Assembly (NCBI RefSeq): GCF_001429545.1
Contig: NZ_LMSP01000023.1
Location: forward strand, 276,339 to 340,338
Source of the DNA: Paenibacillus sp. Soil787
GTDB taxonomy: Bacteria > Bacillota > Bacilli > Paenibacillales > NBRC-103111
Reading direction: 5' to 3'
Length of the DNA stretch: 64,000 bases
Shown piece by piece: positions 40,146 to 48,716 of the stretch. The notes under the pieces were generated by a model. That model ran no database searches. It saw only the letters and a list, made by a program, of their open reading frames with translations, and was not told where the DNA came from. The number at the start of each line of letters is the position of its first letter. The stretch's first letter is position 1. The position numbers were made by a program, and so were the translations under genes.

Positions 40146-42599
40146 CTATTTTCTTAACTCTGCCTCATATTGTTGTTCAAGGGTTTGCACAACTTTGGAA
40201 TGGAGCTCTGTTACTTCTTCATCCAGCAGTGTTCTCTCTGCGTGACGGTATACTAAGGCAATGGCTACGCTTTTGCGATTTGCGCCTAAACGTTCACCTG
40301 TATAGATATCGAATACTTGAATAGATTCTAACAAGTCTCCGGCAACTTCGGCGATGGTTTGCTCCATAAGACCTACTGGTACACTAGTGTTCACTACTAC
40401 AGCAAGATCGCGCCCAATGGACGGATAACGCGGCAGCAATTTATATACGATTGCATCTCCTGCAGCTTCCAAGATTGGAGAAAGTTCAACCTCTAGCACA
40501 TAAGTGTCATCAAGATCACGCTGCTGTTGGACGGTAGGATGCAGTTGGCCGATTCGACCTATGACTTGCTCACCTTCAGCTGTGTTTAAGAGAAGCTCAG
40601 CTGTTCGGCCTGGATGGAAACCATCTGGTGATGCAGATTTATAGGTAAGCCCTTTAACGCTTAGGTAGTTTACAAGGCGGCCAAAAACACCTTTGATATC
40701 ATAAAAGTCGACAGCTTCGGACTTCTGTGCCCAATGTGCTTGACGACGTTTGCCTGTCAATACGATGGAGAGAAGCAGCTTCTCTTGCGGCAAGGCTGTA
40801 AGTGTAGACTCATCTGTGATGAATACTTTGCCGATTTCGAAAATAGCCACGTCATCCATCGTACGGTTACGATTGTAGCTAACAACGTCTAGCAAATGCG
40901 GCAGCAAGCTAGTACGCAGTTGGCTGCGATCCTCGCTCATTGGCATAGCGAGCGAGATGGGCTTCGCCGCTGGGTATAGACCCGGAAGCGCAACGGTTTG
41001 ATCCGGCTGCGTGAAGGAGTAAGTGATAACTTCATGCAGTCCGCTCTGTGTAAGGAGATTCCGCGTGATGCGACGGATCGACTGCTCTTTGGTCAAGGAG
41101 CCGGGTGTCGTCACGCCGGTCATTAAGGTTGTCGGGATGTTATCGTAGCCGAAAAGACGAGCTACTTCTTCGATCAAATCGACATCCCGCGTGATGTCTC
41201 CGCGGCGGCTCGGCACATGCACGAGCAGCTTGCCTTCGCCTGCCTGCTCGAATGTAAAGTGCAGGCGCTCTATGATTTGACCCATCTCAGCCAAAGAAAG
41301 TTCAGTGCCGAGATAATTATTCACACGGTCAGCAGCTAGCTCGATGCTGACCGGCTTGTGTGAGCCTGCTACGGCTTGGACGATGCCGTCAGCGACTTGA
41401 CCTGCTGCGTACTGAGCCATTAATGCAGCAGCACGGTTTAATGCCGGAAGCACTGCTTCCGGGTTCACTTCTTTCTCGAAGCGAAGACTTGCTTCAGAGC
41501 GAAGACCTAGCTGGCGTGATGTGCGGCGTACAGAGCTGCCAGCGAACTTGGCGGATTCAAGCAGAATCCGCGTGGTGCCTTCGATCACTTCGGAGTTAGC
41601 GCCGCCCATAACACCGGCAATCCCTACCGGCTTCATGCCGTCCGTGATAAGCAGCATATGCGGCTCTAACGTACGCTCCACATCGTCGAGCGTGACGAGC
41701 TTCTCGCCAGCCTCAGCGAGACGTACATCGATGTGGCCATTGTTAAGCTGATCGGCATCGAATGCGTGAAGCGGTTGGCCGTATTCAAGCATCACAAAGT
41801 TTGTGATGTCTACGATGTTGTTGATCGGGCGGATACCAGCCGCCATCAAACGGTTCTGCATCCACAGCGGAGAAGTGCCCACGCGCACGCCTTCAATAAG
41901 GCGAGCCGCGTAGTGCGTGCATTGCTCCGTCGCAGTGATCTTCACACTGATGCGATCAGCAGCTTTCACTGCGGCTGTTCCAGCCGCCCCGCGCGCTGCT
42001 TCCGCATCAGGCAATTTGACGCCGCGTCCTAGGATCGCTGCGATCTCATAAGCAGCTCCCAGCATGCTCAAGCAATCGGAGCGGTTTGGTGTCAGGTCAA
42101 GCTCTAACACCTTGTCGTTAATAGCAAGGACGTCTAGAATTGAGCTGCCAATTTCGGTATCTTCAGGCAAAACTAGGATGCCTTCTTGAATTTCCTTCGG
42201 CAGCAGCTTATCGTTCAGACCAAGTTCTTTGGCTGAACAGATCATTCCTTGTGACTCTACGCCGCGCAGCTTAGCGCGTTTGATTTGCAATCCGCCAGGC
42301 AGCACAGCACCAATCATGGCGACAGGCACCTTTTGTCCCGCATCAATATTTTTAGCCCCGCAAACGATTTGCAAGTCTTCGCCTTGTCCGGCATCGATGA
42401 TACATACACTTAATTTATCTGCGTCTGGGTGTTTTTCGCGTGATTTGACAAATCCAACGACTACGTTCGTTACACCCTTATTGCGATCTTCCACGATATC
42501 CACTTCGATGCCGCTTCGGGTCAGTTTTTCTGCTAATTCCTCGGCTGTAAAGCCTGATACATCGACATATTCCGATAACCATTGATAAGAAACCTTCAT
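40146..42599 (-). CDS. pheT: Phenylalanyl-tRNA synthetase beta subunit
   Basis: This 817-residue subunit has an N-terminal tRNA-binding OB domain (to about 150) and the B3/B4 editing core. A B5 domain with RRGDITRDVDLIEEVARLFG and a C-terminal FDX-ACB domain (PRYPSIGRDLAVVV) complete it. Length and order are normal. AAGGAGG precedes ATG 42599, 25 bp after pheS, so both share the T-box-controlled transcript. Confidence 0.97.
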   Translation of the reverse strand: MKVSYQWLSEYVDVSGFTAEELAEKLTRSGIEVDIVEDRNKGVTNVVVGFVKSREKHPDADKLSVCIIDAGQGEDLQIVCGAKNIDAGQKVPVAMIGAVLPGGLQIKRAKLRGVESQGMICSAKELGLNDKLLPKEIQEGILVLPEDTEIGSSILDVLAINDKVLELDLTPNRSDCLSMLGAAYEIAAILGRGVKLPDAEAARGAAGTAAVKAADRISVKITATEQCTHYAARLIEGVRVGTSPLWMQNRLMAAGIRPINNIVDITNFVMLEYGQPLHAFDADQLNNGHIDVRLAEAGEKLVTLDDVERTLEPHMLLITDGMKPVGIAGVMGGANSEVIEGTTRILLESAKFAGSSVRRTSRQLGLRSEASLRFEKEVNPEAVLPALNRAAALMAQYAAGQVADGIVQAVAGSHKPVSIELAADRVNNYLGTELSLAEMGQIIERLHFTFEQAGEGKLLVHVPSRRGDITRDVDLIEEVARLFGYDNIPTTLMTGVTTPGSLTKEQSIRRITRNLLTQSGLHEVITYSFTQPDQTVALPGLYPAAKPISLAMPMSEDRSQLRTSLLPHLLDVVSYNRNRTMDDVAIFEIGKVFITDESTLTALPQEKLLLSIVLTGKRRQAHWAQKSEAVDFYDIKGVFGRLVNYLSVKGLTYKSASPDGFHPGRTAELLLNTAEGEQVIGRIGQLHPTVQQQRDLDDTYVLEVELSPILEAAGDAIVYKLLPRYPSIGRDLAVVVNTSVPVGLMEQTIAEVAGDLLESIQVFDIYTGERLGANRKSVAIALVYRHAERTLLDEEVTELHSKVVQTLEQQYEAELRK

Positions 42600-42624
42600 C
42601 CTTAACCCCTCCTTTTCCTAATGC

Positions 42625-43659
42625 TTACAAGTGTAAGAATTGCTTTAAGAACCGCAAATCGTTCGTGTAGAAATGACGAATATCTTCAATCCCGTATTTC
42701 AGCATCGCAATGCGCTCAACGCCCATTCCAAATGCAAATCCTGTGTATTCCTTCGGATCATATCCACCCATCTCCAGAACGCGTGGATGTACCATGCCCG
42801 CTCCGAGGATTTCTAACCAGCCCGTTTGTTTACAAGTACGGCAGCCAGCGCCGCCACACATTGCACAGCTCACATCCACTTCAACGCTCGGCTCTGTGAA
42901 TGGGAAGAAGCTTGGGCGCAAGCGAATTCTCGTCTCTTTGCCGTACATCTCTTGAACGAATTGAAGCAAGGTTCCTTTCAGATCACTCATCCGTACGTTA
43001 CGGTCGATGACCAGACCTTCGATTTGGGTAAACATATGGGAATGTGTCGCATCGTCATCATCGCGGCGGTATACTTTGCCCGGACAAATGATTTTGATCG
43101 GAACTTCCCCTTTGCGTTTCTCCATCGTTCTAACTTGAACTGGGGAGGTTTGTGTACGCATTAAAATCTCATCCGTGATATAGAACGAGTCCTGCATATC
43201 CCGAGCTGGGTGATCCTTCGGCAGATTAAGCGCCTCAAAGTTGTAGTAGTCCTGCTCTACCTCTGGACCTTCAGCGACTGTGTAGCCCATCCCTATGAAG
43301 ATGTCTTCAATTTCTTGAATAACTTTGCTTAAAGGATGCACAGCACCTTGCTGTGACGGACGACCTGGCAGTGTTACGTCAATCATTTCCGCACGCAAAC
43401 GGTTTTCGGTTTCTTGCTGTTGGTACGCTGCTTGCTTCTCTTCAATAACGGCTTCAATCGCTGTACGAACGTCGTTCGCTACTTGGCCGATAACCGGTCT
43501 TTCTTCCGCACTTAATGCGCCCATACCGCGTAGAACTTCGGTTAACGGCCCTTTTTTACCCAAATACTTGATACGTAAATCGTTCAGCTCCTGCTGACTT
43601 TGTACGCCGCTTAGCTCCTGCAGCGCTTCCTGCTTCAAAGCTTCTAACCGCTCTTTCAT
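42625..43659 (-). CDS. pheS: Phenylalanyl-tRNA synthetase alpha subunit
   Basis: This 344-residue class II catalytic subunit has a coiled-coil N-terminus, [17 protein letters not shown], motif 2 ([28 protein letters not shown]) and motif 3 ([18 protein letters not shown]). ATG 43659 with AGGAGGG upstream is preferred over the open frame to 43731, which would run into the T-box terminator. Confidence 0.97.
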   Translation of the reverse strand: MKERLEALKQEALQELSGVQSQQELNDLRIKYLGKKGPLTEVLRGMGALSAEERPVIGQVANDVRTAIEAVIEEKQAAYQQQETENRLRAEMIDVTLPGRPSQQGAVHPLSKVIQEIEDIFIGMGYTVAEGPEVEQDYYNFEALNLPKDHPARDMQDSFYITDEILMRTQTSPVQVRTMEKRKGEVPIKIICPGKVYRRDDDDATHSHMFTQIEGLVIDRNVRMSDLKGTLLQFVQEMYGKETRIRLRPSFFPFTEPSVEVDVSCAMCGGAGCRTCKQTGWLEILGAGMVHPRVLEMGGYDPKEYTGFAFGMGVERIAMLKYGIEDIRHFYTNDLRFLKQFLHL

Positions 43660-43711
43660 CGAAATCCCTCCTGAATTAGGCCCCTGAATCACCCTAAATG
43701 AAAACACAAAA

Positions 43712-43985
43712 AAGACTTTCCGCTCCCTCACAAGGGACGAAAAGCCGTGGTACCACCCTAATTAGATTCGTTCATTGGTATAGGCCAAAAGAAACGATTC
43801 TCACTTCATTTCAGATAACGGACGATGTGTCCGGTTCCCTCTAATTAGAAGCCATTGGTTAAGCTTCCGTTCAAAGGACTGCTCGGGAGCGAACTTCAGC
43901 AGCCTGATTCTCGGGGATAGCTCTCAATCAACGGCTTTCCCTCCCTGTCAAGAAGCACTGCGTACTCTTCTCCGTCAAAGCATTT
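43712..43985 (-). promoter_or_regulatory. T-box riboswitch leader of pheST
   Basis: On the minus strand the leader has a K-turn/AGTA-type start (GAGAAGAGTACG), a stem I region, and the T-box AGGGTGGTACCACGGC (43744-43759). The terminator GGCTTTTCGTCCC / GGGAGCGGAAAGTC with TTTTTT (about 43712-43746) follows. A TTC triplet at 43891-43893 is a candidate specifier codon for Phe, in agreement with the genes. Uncharged tRNA-Phe should stabilise the antiterminator. Confidence 0.93.
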
Positions 43986-44004
43986 TCACGTATATGTATC
44001 AATT

Positions 44005-44033
44005 ATTATATGCAAGATATGCCTGATATGCAA
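44005..44033 (-). promoter_or_regulatory. Promoter of pheST
   Basis: TTGCAT (44028-44033) and TATAAT (44005-44010) on the minus strand are separated by exactly 17 bp, just ahead of the T-box leader. Confidence 0.85.
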
Positions 44034-44064
44034 GTTAACTAGCCTCGGATACTGAATTTCCCTA

Positions 44065-44111
44065 TTGACTTCGGATCATCATCGGCGTATATTTTATTTA
44101 AACAGTTTAAA
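44065..44111 (+). promoter_or_regulatory. Promoter and candidate operator of the marR-efflux operon
   Basis: TTGACT (44065-44070), a 17-bp spacer and TATATT (44088-44093) form a sigma-A-type promoter. The palindrome TTTAAACAGTTTAAA (44097-44111) falls at the expected transcription start, the usual place for an autorepressing MarR protein. The remaining stretch to 44183 is AT-rich leader. Confidence 0.75.
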
Positions 44112-44183
44112 CATTAATTCATATAAATATTTTATTGTTTAATGATTTGACACTTTAATAAAGCGGTAAGGGAGGTTTTATAA

Positions 44184-44612
44184 ATGGAAGATGAATTGCT
44201 TGCTTATACGAATCGGTTCCGCACAACATTTGAAACCGCACATCGGAAAATTGGCCATATAGTACTTAGTCAGTTAAATTCGGAGTTAACGAAGCCACAA
44301 ATATTCATGTTATTCATGATTTCTAAAGAAGGCGCTCCGAAACAAACTCATCTCGCTGATAAACTGGGCGTTAAACCGAGTGCAATCACCGTTATGATTG
44401 ATCGACTTGTCCAGAGTGGGCATGTTATTCGTAAACACCATGAGACAGATCGACGGATTGTGCTGGTTGAAATAACCGAAACCGGGAAGGCCATACTCAA
44501 ACAAGCAGAAGATGTCCAGAAAGAAGTAATTGCTCGCGGACTATCACAACTTCCCCCGGAAGAAATGCGCATTCTTGTGAGTGCCTTTGAAAAGCTTACT
44601 AATTATTATTAA
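44184..44612 (+). CDS. MarR family transcriptional regulator
   Basis: This 142-residue winged-helix repressor has the HTH around residues 55-85 (TKPQIFMLFMISKEGAPKQ, LADKLGVKPSAITVMIDRL) and the beta-wing with RKHHETDRRIVLVEIT (the DxR motif). It has GGGAGG before ATG 44184. It precedes a DHA2-type efflux gene by 28 bp, so it most likely represses its own operon and responds to a ligand exported by the pump. Confidence 0.92.
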   Translation: MEDELLAYTNRFRTTFETAHRKIGHIVLSQLNSELTKPQIFMLFMISKEGAPKQTHLADKLGVKPSAITVMIDRLVQSGHVIRKHHETDRRIVLVEITETGKAILKQAEDVQKEVIARGLSQLPPEEMRILVSAFEKLTNYY

Positions 44613-44640
44613 TTTCATCATTATTCAAGGAGTGGTACAA

Positions 44641-46299
44641 GTGGAAACTATACAAAAAACAGCTTCAGAGAAATCCATAGAAGCAGAAGGACCAGAACTC
44701 AAAAATCGAGGTCTCCTGCTTACCGGTCTTATCATTGCTATGCTATTTGGCGCATTGGACGGTACAATTGTTGGAACTGCAATGCCGCGTATCGTCGGTG
44801 AATTCGGCGGTCTTGGCCTCATGGCTTGGTTGACTACTGCTTACATGTTGACATCAACAGTTGTCGTTCCTATTGCAGGTAAACTTGCCGATTTAATTGG
44901 TCGTCGTGTCATCTATGTAACAGGTTTAGTCATCTTTATCGCGGCTTCCGCCTTATGCGGGATGTCTCAGAATATGACCGAACTGATTCTGTTCCGCGGT
45001 TTGCAAGGTCTTGGCGGCGGTATTATGATGCCAATGGCGATGATTATTATCGGGGACTTATTTACTGGTAAACAACGTGCCAAATGGCAGGGCGTTTTCG
45101 GTGCAATCTTCGGTCTTTCATCGGTTATTGGTCCCCAAATCGGCGGTTGGATCGTTGACGCATTGGACTGGCGCTGGGTGTTCTACATCAACCTTCCTGT
45201 CGGTATCCTTGCTGTTGTCTTAATTGCAATTGCCTTACCAAAGCATAAAGCAAACGGCAAAGTGAAATTCGATATTCCGGGTATTGTCACCATGATTGTA
45301 GGGGTTGTCAGCTTATTGCTTGCTTTAACATTTGGCGGCAAAGACTTCGCTTGGTTCTCTTGGCAAATCATTGGGCTTTTTGCATTGGCTATTGTATCCT
45401 TGGTTTCCTTCGTATTTATTGAAAGCAAAGCAGAAGAGCCGATCCTTCCTGTTCGATTATTTAAAAATAGAACATTTACAACCATTAACGGTGTAGGGTT
45501 CCTTATGGCTGTCGGTATGTTCGGAGCTATTATGTTCGTTCCTCTCTTCATGCAAGGCATCGTCGGAATCAGTGCTTCAGCATCAGGTACAGTGATGACG
45601 CCGCTCATGATTACGATGATTGCAGCCAGCATCGTTTCCGGTCAATTCATTCAAAAAATCGGCGTTCGTAAACAAATGCTTGGCGGGATGATTATTATGG
45701 CTATCGGCTTCTATTTCCTTGGGACAATGGGCATAAGCACGACGAAGTTGATTGCTTCAAGCTATATGCTGATTCTAGGTCTGGGAATGGGTCTAGTTAT
45801 GCCAATCCTAACACTCGCTTTACAAGAGAGCTTCCCGAAATCCGAGCTTGGTGTCGTTACATCCTCCAGTCAATTCTTCCGTCAAATTGGCGGTACATTC
45901 GGTATGACGATTCTCGGAGCCATTATGAATCACAAGTCAACTGTGCTGTTAGAGCAAGATCTAACTCCTGTTGTCAATAAGCTTCCCGCGGAAGCAGGCG
46001 GGCTGGCTACACAGATGACGGATATGATTCATACCAACCCACAAGCCTTATATTCTTCCTTACTAAGTCCTGAGTATTTGGCCAAAATGCCAAAAGAATT
46101 CGTAGACCACATGCTGCCAATTCTAAAAAACGCCCTGGTTACATCGCTTCACCAAGTGTTTATTGTAGGGCTAGTATTCGTTTTACTCGGGGCTGTTCTG
46201 ACACTATTTATCGGTAACATTAAAGTATCTGACCGTAAATCTAAAAAATCAGATGACAAAAAAGAAAACGAAAAAGAACTTTCACCAGGACTCGCTTAA
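44641..46299 (+). CDS. DHA2 family multidrug efflux MFS transporter (EmrB/QacA type)
   Basis: This 552-residue protein has about 14 membrane segments. Motif C-like and DHA2 hallmarks: LDGTIVGTAMPRIVGEFGG, WLTTAYMLTSTVVVPIAGKLADLIGRR, and GPQIGGWIVDALDWRWVFYIN. The GTG at 44641, 8 bp after AAGGAG, is preferred over the in-frame start at 44581 that lies inside marR. A large loop before the last helix carries the EmrB-type DLTPVVNKLPAEAGG region. It probably exports drugs or an endogenous compound under MarR control. Confidence 0.92.
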   Translation: METIQKTASEKSIEAEGPELKNRGLLLTGLIIAMLFGALDGTIVGTAMPRIVGEFGGLGLMAWLTTAYMLTSTVVVPIAGKLADLIGRRVIYVTGLVIFIAASALCGMSQNMTELILFRGLQGLGGGIMMPMAMIIIGDLFTGKQRAKWQGVFGAIFGLSSVIGPQIGGWIVDALDWRWVFYINLPVGILAVVLIAIALPKHKANGKVKFDIPGIVTMIVGVVSLLLALTFGGKDFAWFSWQIIGLFALAIVSLVSFVFIESKAEEPILPVRLFKNRTFTTINGVGFLMAVGMFGAIMFVPLFMQGIVGISASASGTVMTPLMITMIAASIVSGQFIQKIGVRKQMLGGMIIMAIGFYFLGTMGISTTKLIASSYMLILGLGMGLVMPILTLALQESFPKSELGVVTSSSQFFRQIGGTFGMTILGAIMNHKSTVLLEQDLTPVVNKLPAEAGGLATQMTDMIHTNPQALYSSLLSPEYLAKMPKEFVDHMLPILKNALVTSLHQVFIVGLVFVLLGAVLTLFIGNIKVSDRKSKKSDDKKENEKELSPGLA

Positions 46300-46306
46300 T
46301 ACAATC

Positions 46307-46346
46307 AGGCTCTTTTCTCTTCAGGGAGAGGAAAGAGCCTTTTTTC
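46307..46346 (+). terminator. Terminator of the marR-efflux operon
   Basis: AGGCTCTTTTCTCT / AGAGGAAAGAGCCT arms with a 6-nt loop are followed by TTTTTTC. Confidence 0.92.
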
Positions 46347-46412
46347 TTTTTGACACGGAGCAAGCTATAGCGTTTAATAAACTTGGATACCTTAAAAAGG
46401 AGAGTGCTCGCC

Positions 46413-47333
46413 ATGAAATATCGCAGACTTGGTAAAACGGATTTGAAAGTTTCCATCGTTGGTGTTGGGACTTGGCAGTTCGGCGGAGAGTGGGGACTTA
46501 CCTACACGCAAGCTGAAGCAGATGCTATTCTCGATCAAGCAGCTGAACTTGGTATAAATCTGATCGATACAGCAGAATGCTATGGTGACCATCTATCCGA
46601 ATCTCTTATCGGTAACTACTTATCTCGGCGCAAACGCGAGAACTGGATCGTGGCTACGAAATTTGGCCACCATTTCCACGATCTGTTCACCCGAACAGAT
46701 GATTTCAGTTCCGAAGGCGTTGTTAAACAACTGGATGATTCTCTGAAAGCTTTGCATACGGACTATATTGACTTATATCAATTCCATTCCGGACCTGATG
46801 ATTTATTTGATAATGATGATCTTTGGACGACTTTGGACAAACAAGTTCAAGCCGGGAAAATCCGCCATTTGGGAACATCCATTGGTAGTAATGCTAATAT
46901 TCATCAAACAGAAGCCTCCAGCAAGGTCAATTCCAAAGCCATTCAAGTCGTGTACAATCGATTGGATCGAGCCCCAGAAGAGCTTGTTTTCCCTTCCTGT
47001 GTGAATCAAGATCTTGGCGTTCTAGCACGTGTTCCTTTGGCTAGCGGCTATTTGAGCGGCAAGTATAAGCCTGGTGCGGTGTTCGGAAATACTGATGTTC
47101 GCCATCGACATGATGCCGAGAGTGTGAAACAGAAGCTTGAGGACGTGCAGCGCATCCAAAAAGAAGAAGTTCCTGAAGGAATGGATATGGCCAAATGGGC
47201 ATTAGCTTGGTGTTTGAAGCATGATGCGGTTACAACGGTCATTCCAGGTTGCAAAAACCCAGAACAGGTTATTGCGAATGCAAGCGCAACGGAGCTTATC
47301 AGCGATAACCACCCGCAGGCTTGGAAAGCTTAA
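46413..47333 (+). CDS. Aldo/keto reductase
   Basis: This 306-residue NADPH-dependent TIM-barrel oxidoreductase retains the catalytic set: Asp and Tyr in NLIDTAECYGDHLSE, Lys in IVATKFGHHF and His in IDLYQFHSGP. The YGDHLSESLIG and ALAWCLKHDAVTTVIPGCKNPEQV blocks are typical of the aryl-alcohol/YccK group. AAGGAGAG precedes ATG 46413. The physiological substrate cannot be told. It is 27 bp ahead of glsA on the same strand and may be co-transcribed. Confidence 0.9.
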   Translation: MKYRRLGKTDLKVSIVGVGTWQFGGEWGLTYTQAEADAILDQAAELGINLIDTAECYGDHLSESLIGNYLSRRKRENWIVATKFGHHFHDLFTRTDDFSSEGVVKQLDDSLKALHTDYIDLYQFHSGPDDLFDNDDLWTTLDKQVQAGKIRHLGTSIGSNANIHQTEASSKVNSKAIQVVYNRLDRAPEELVFPSCVNQDLGVLARVPLASGYLSGKYKPGAVFGNTDVRHRHDAESVKQKLEDVQRIQKEEVPEGMDMAKWALAWCLKHDAVTTVIPGCKNPEQVIANASATELISDNHPQAWKA

Positions 47334-47359
47334 ACGAATAAGGAAGGGATGACTTCTGA

Positions 47360-48313
47360 ATGAGTCATACACAACACGCAGAAACATGGAAGCATCTCAA
47401 TGAAAACTTATCGAAATGGGTTACGGAGAGCAAGGAACATACATCAGACGGACATGTGGCTTCCTACATTCCTGAACTTGCAAACGCTCCAGCCGATGTC
47501 CTTGGTATCTGTATAATGGATGCCAATGGAAATATCTCTGTGGCTGGCGAATCTGATTTCCGTTTTACTTTGCAAAGTATTTCGAAAGTATTTACACTCA
47601 TTTTGGCGTTAATGGATAACGGTGAAGAGATTGTTTTCTCCAAGGTGGGGATGGAGCCTACCGGTGACGATTTCAACTCCATGCTAAAGCTCGAACTTGT
47701 TGAGCCCGGCATTCCTTTCAACCCGCTTATCAATGCTGGAGCCATTGCGATCTCATCCTTGATTGCAGGCAGTGATACTAAGGAGCAAGTTGAACGGATT
47801 CTCCTTTTTTTCCGCGACATTGCTCATAATCCTTCACTTGAAATTAATCAAAATGTGCTCCGATCTGAGTCGGATACCGCACACCGGAATCGTTCGTTAG
47901 CTTACTTCCTGAAAGACAACGGTGTGCTGGATCGCGACGTGGAGGACGTCCTCCACGTCTATTTCAGCCATTGTGCCGTCGAAGTGAGTTGTACCGACTT
48001 GGCTAGAATGGCCCTCGTTCTAGCGCATAATGGCGTAGATCCGATTCGTAATCAACGCCTTATCCCGCGGCGATTCGTGCAGATCGCTAAGACGTTCATG
48101 TTTACCTGTGGTATGTACAATGCCTCTGGTGAATTCGCTATGAACGTTGGGCTGCCCGCCAAAAGCGGGGTGTCTGGCAGCATCTTGACGATGGTACCGG
48201 GACGATATGGTATCGGCTTGGTTGGCCCCGCGTTGAACCGCAAAGGCAACAGCACAGCTGGAGTTCACCTTCTGGGAACGCTGTCACAGGAATTTGATTG
48301 GAGCTTATTTTAG
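47360..48313 (+). CDS. glsA: Glutaminase
   Basis: This 317-residue serine-dependent beta-lactamase-fold glutaminase converts glutamine to glutamate and ammonia. It has the catalytic S-x-x-K in FTLQSISKVFTLILALMDNG, NPLINAGAIAISSLI, and the C-terminal KSGVSGSILTMVPGRYGIG with SG-rich substrate loop. GGAAGGG precedes ATG 47360. Length is standard for the family. Confidence 0.95.
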   Translation: MSHTQHAETWKHLNENLSKWVTESKEHTSDGHVASYIPELANAPADVLGICIMDANGNISVAGESDFRFTLQSISKVFTLILALMDNGEEIVFSKVGMEPTGDDFNSMLKLELVEPGIPFNPLINAGAIAISSLIAGSDTKEQVERILLFFRDIAHNPSLEINQNVLRSESDTAHRNRSLAYFLKDNGVLDRDVEDVLHVYFSHCAVEVSCTDLARMALVLAHNGVDPIRNQRLIPRRFVQIAKTFMFTCGMYNASGEFAMNVGLPAKSGVSGSILTMVPGRYGIGLVGPALNRKGNSTAGVHLLGTLSQEFDWSLF

Positions 48314-48398
48314 GCTGTGCCCAAGACATAATGCCTAACATACGCTTGATTATCCGTTCCAGCCAAAAGTAGCTAAATAACCTATAAAAGGTCTAAAA

Positions 48399-48470
48399 AT
48401 GTTGTACAGAATACAACATCCTTAGTATTTCAAGCAGAAATCAAGAAAATTGTTGTACGCAGTACAACTT
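48399..48470. repeat. Pair of 21-bp palindromic repeats (TTGTAC...GTACAA type)
   Basis: ATGTTGTACAGAATACAACA (48399-48418) and TGTTGTACGCAGTACAACTT (48451-48470) are similar palindromes about 32 bp apart in the gap after glsA. There is no open frame. They resemble short dispersed repeats or paired operator sites. The wider gap 48314-48716 also holds a terminator and a 9-bp tandem repeat, and no gene. Confidence 0.7.
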
Positions 48471-48565
48471 GCTCATCTAGTCCATGCATGCTAATACGGG
48501 GTAAACCTCGGTTCAGCTTCGGCTATGGCTATGGCCTTTGCTTTTGTTTTGGCTTACACAGCTTC

Positions 48566-48600
48566 AAAAGAACCTTCCCATTAGTCGGGAAGGTTCTTTC
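48566..48600. terminator. Bidirectional terminator between glsA and the GH27 gene
   Basis: The perfect 10-bp stem GAACCTTCCC / GGGAAGGTTC has a 7-nt loop. AAAA before and TTTC after suit both converging transcripts. Confidence 0.8.
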
Positions 48601-48628
48601 GCCTTTTCGGGTATTTTCGTGGCAATTC

Positions 48629-48682
48629 TGGTACTTCTGGTACTTCTGGTACTTCTGGTACTTCTGGTACTTCTGGTACTTC
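48629..48682 (+). repeat. 9-bp tandem repeat (GGTACTTCT)
   Basis: Six head-to-tail copies start at 48629, 48638, 48647, 48656, 48665 and 48674, the last ending in CC. The tract lies 35 bp past the GH27 stop. It has no in-frame gene context. Confidence 0.95.
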
Positions 48683-48716
48683 CGGGGTTACTGAGGTATG
48701 TCAGGAAAACAATTGA

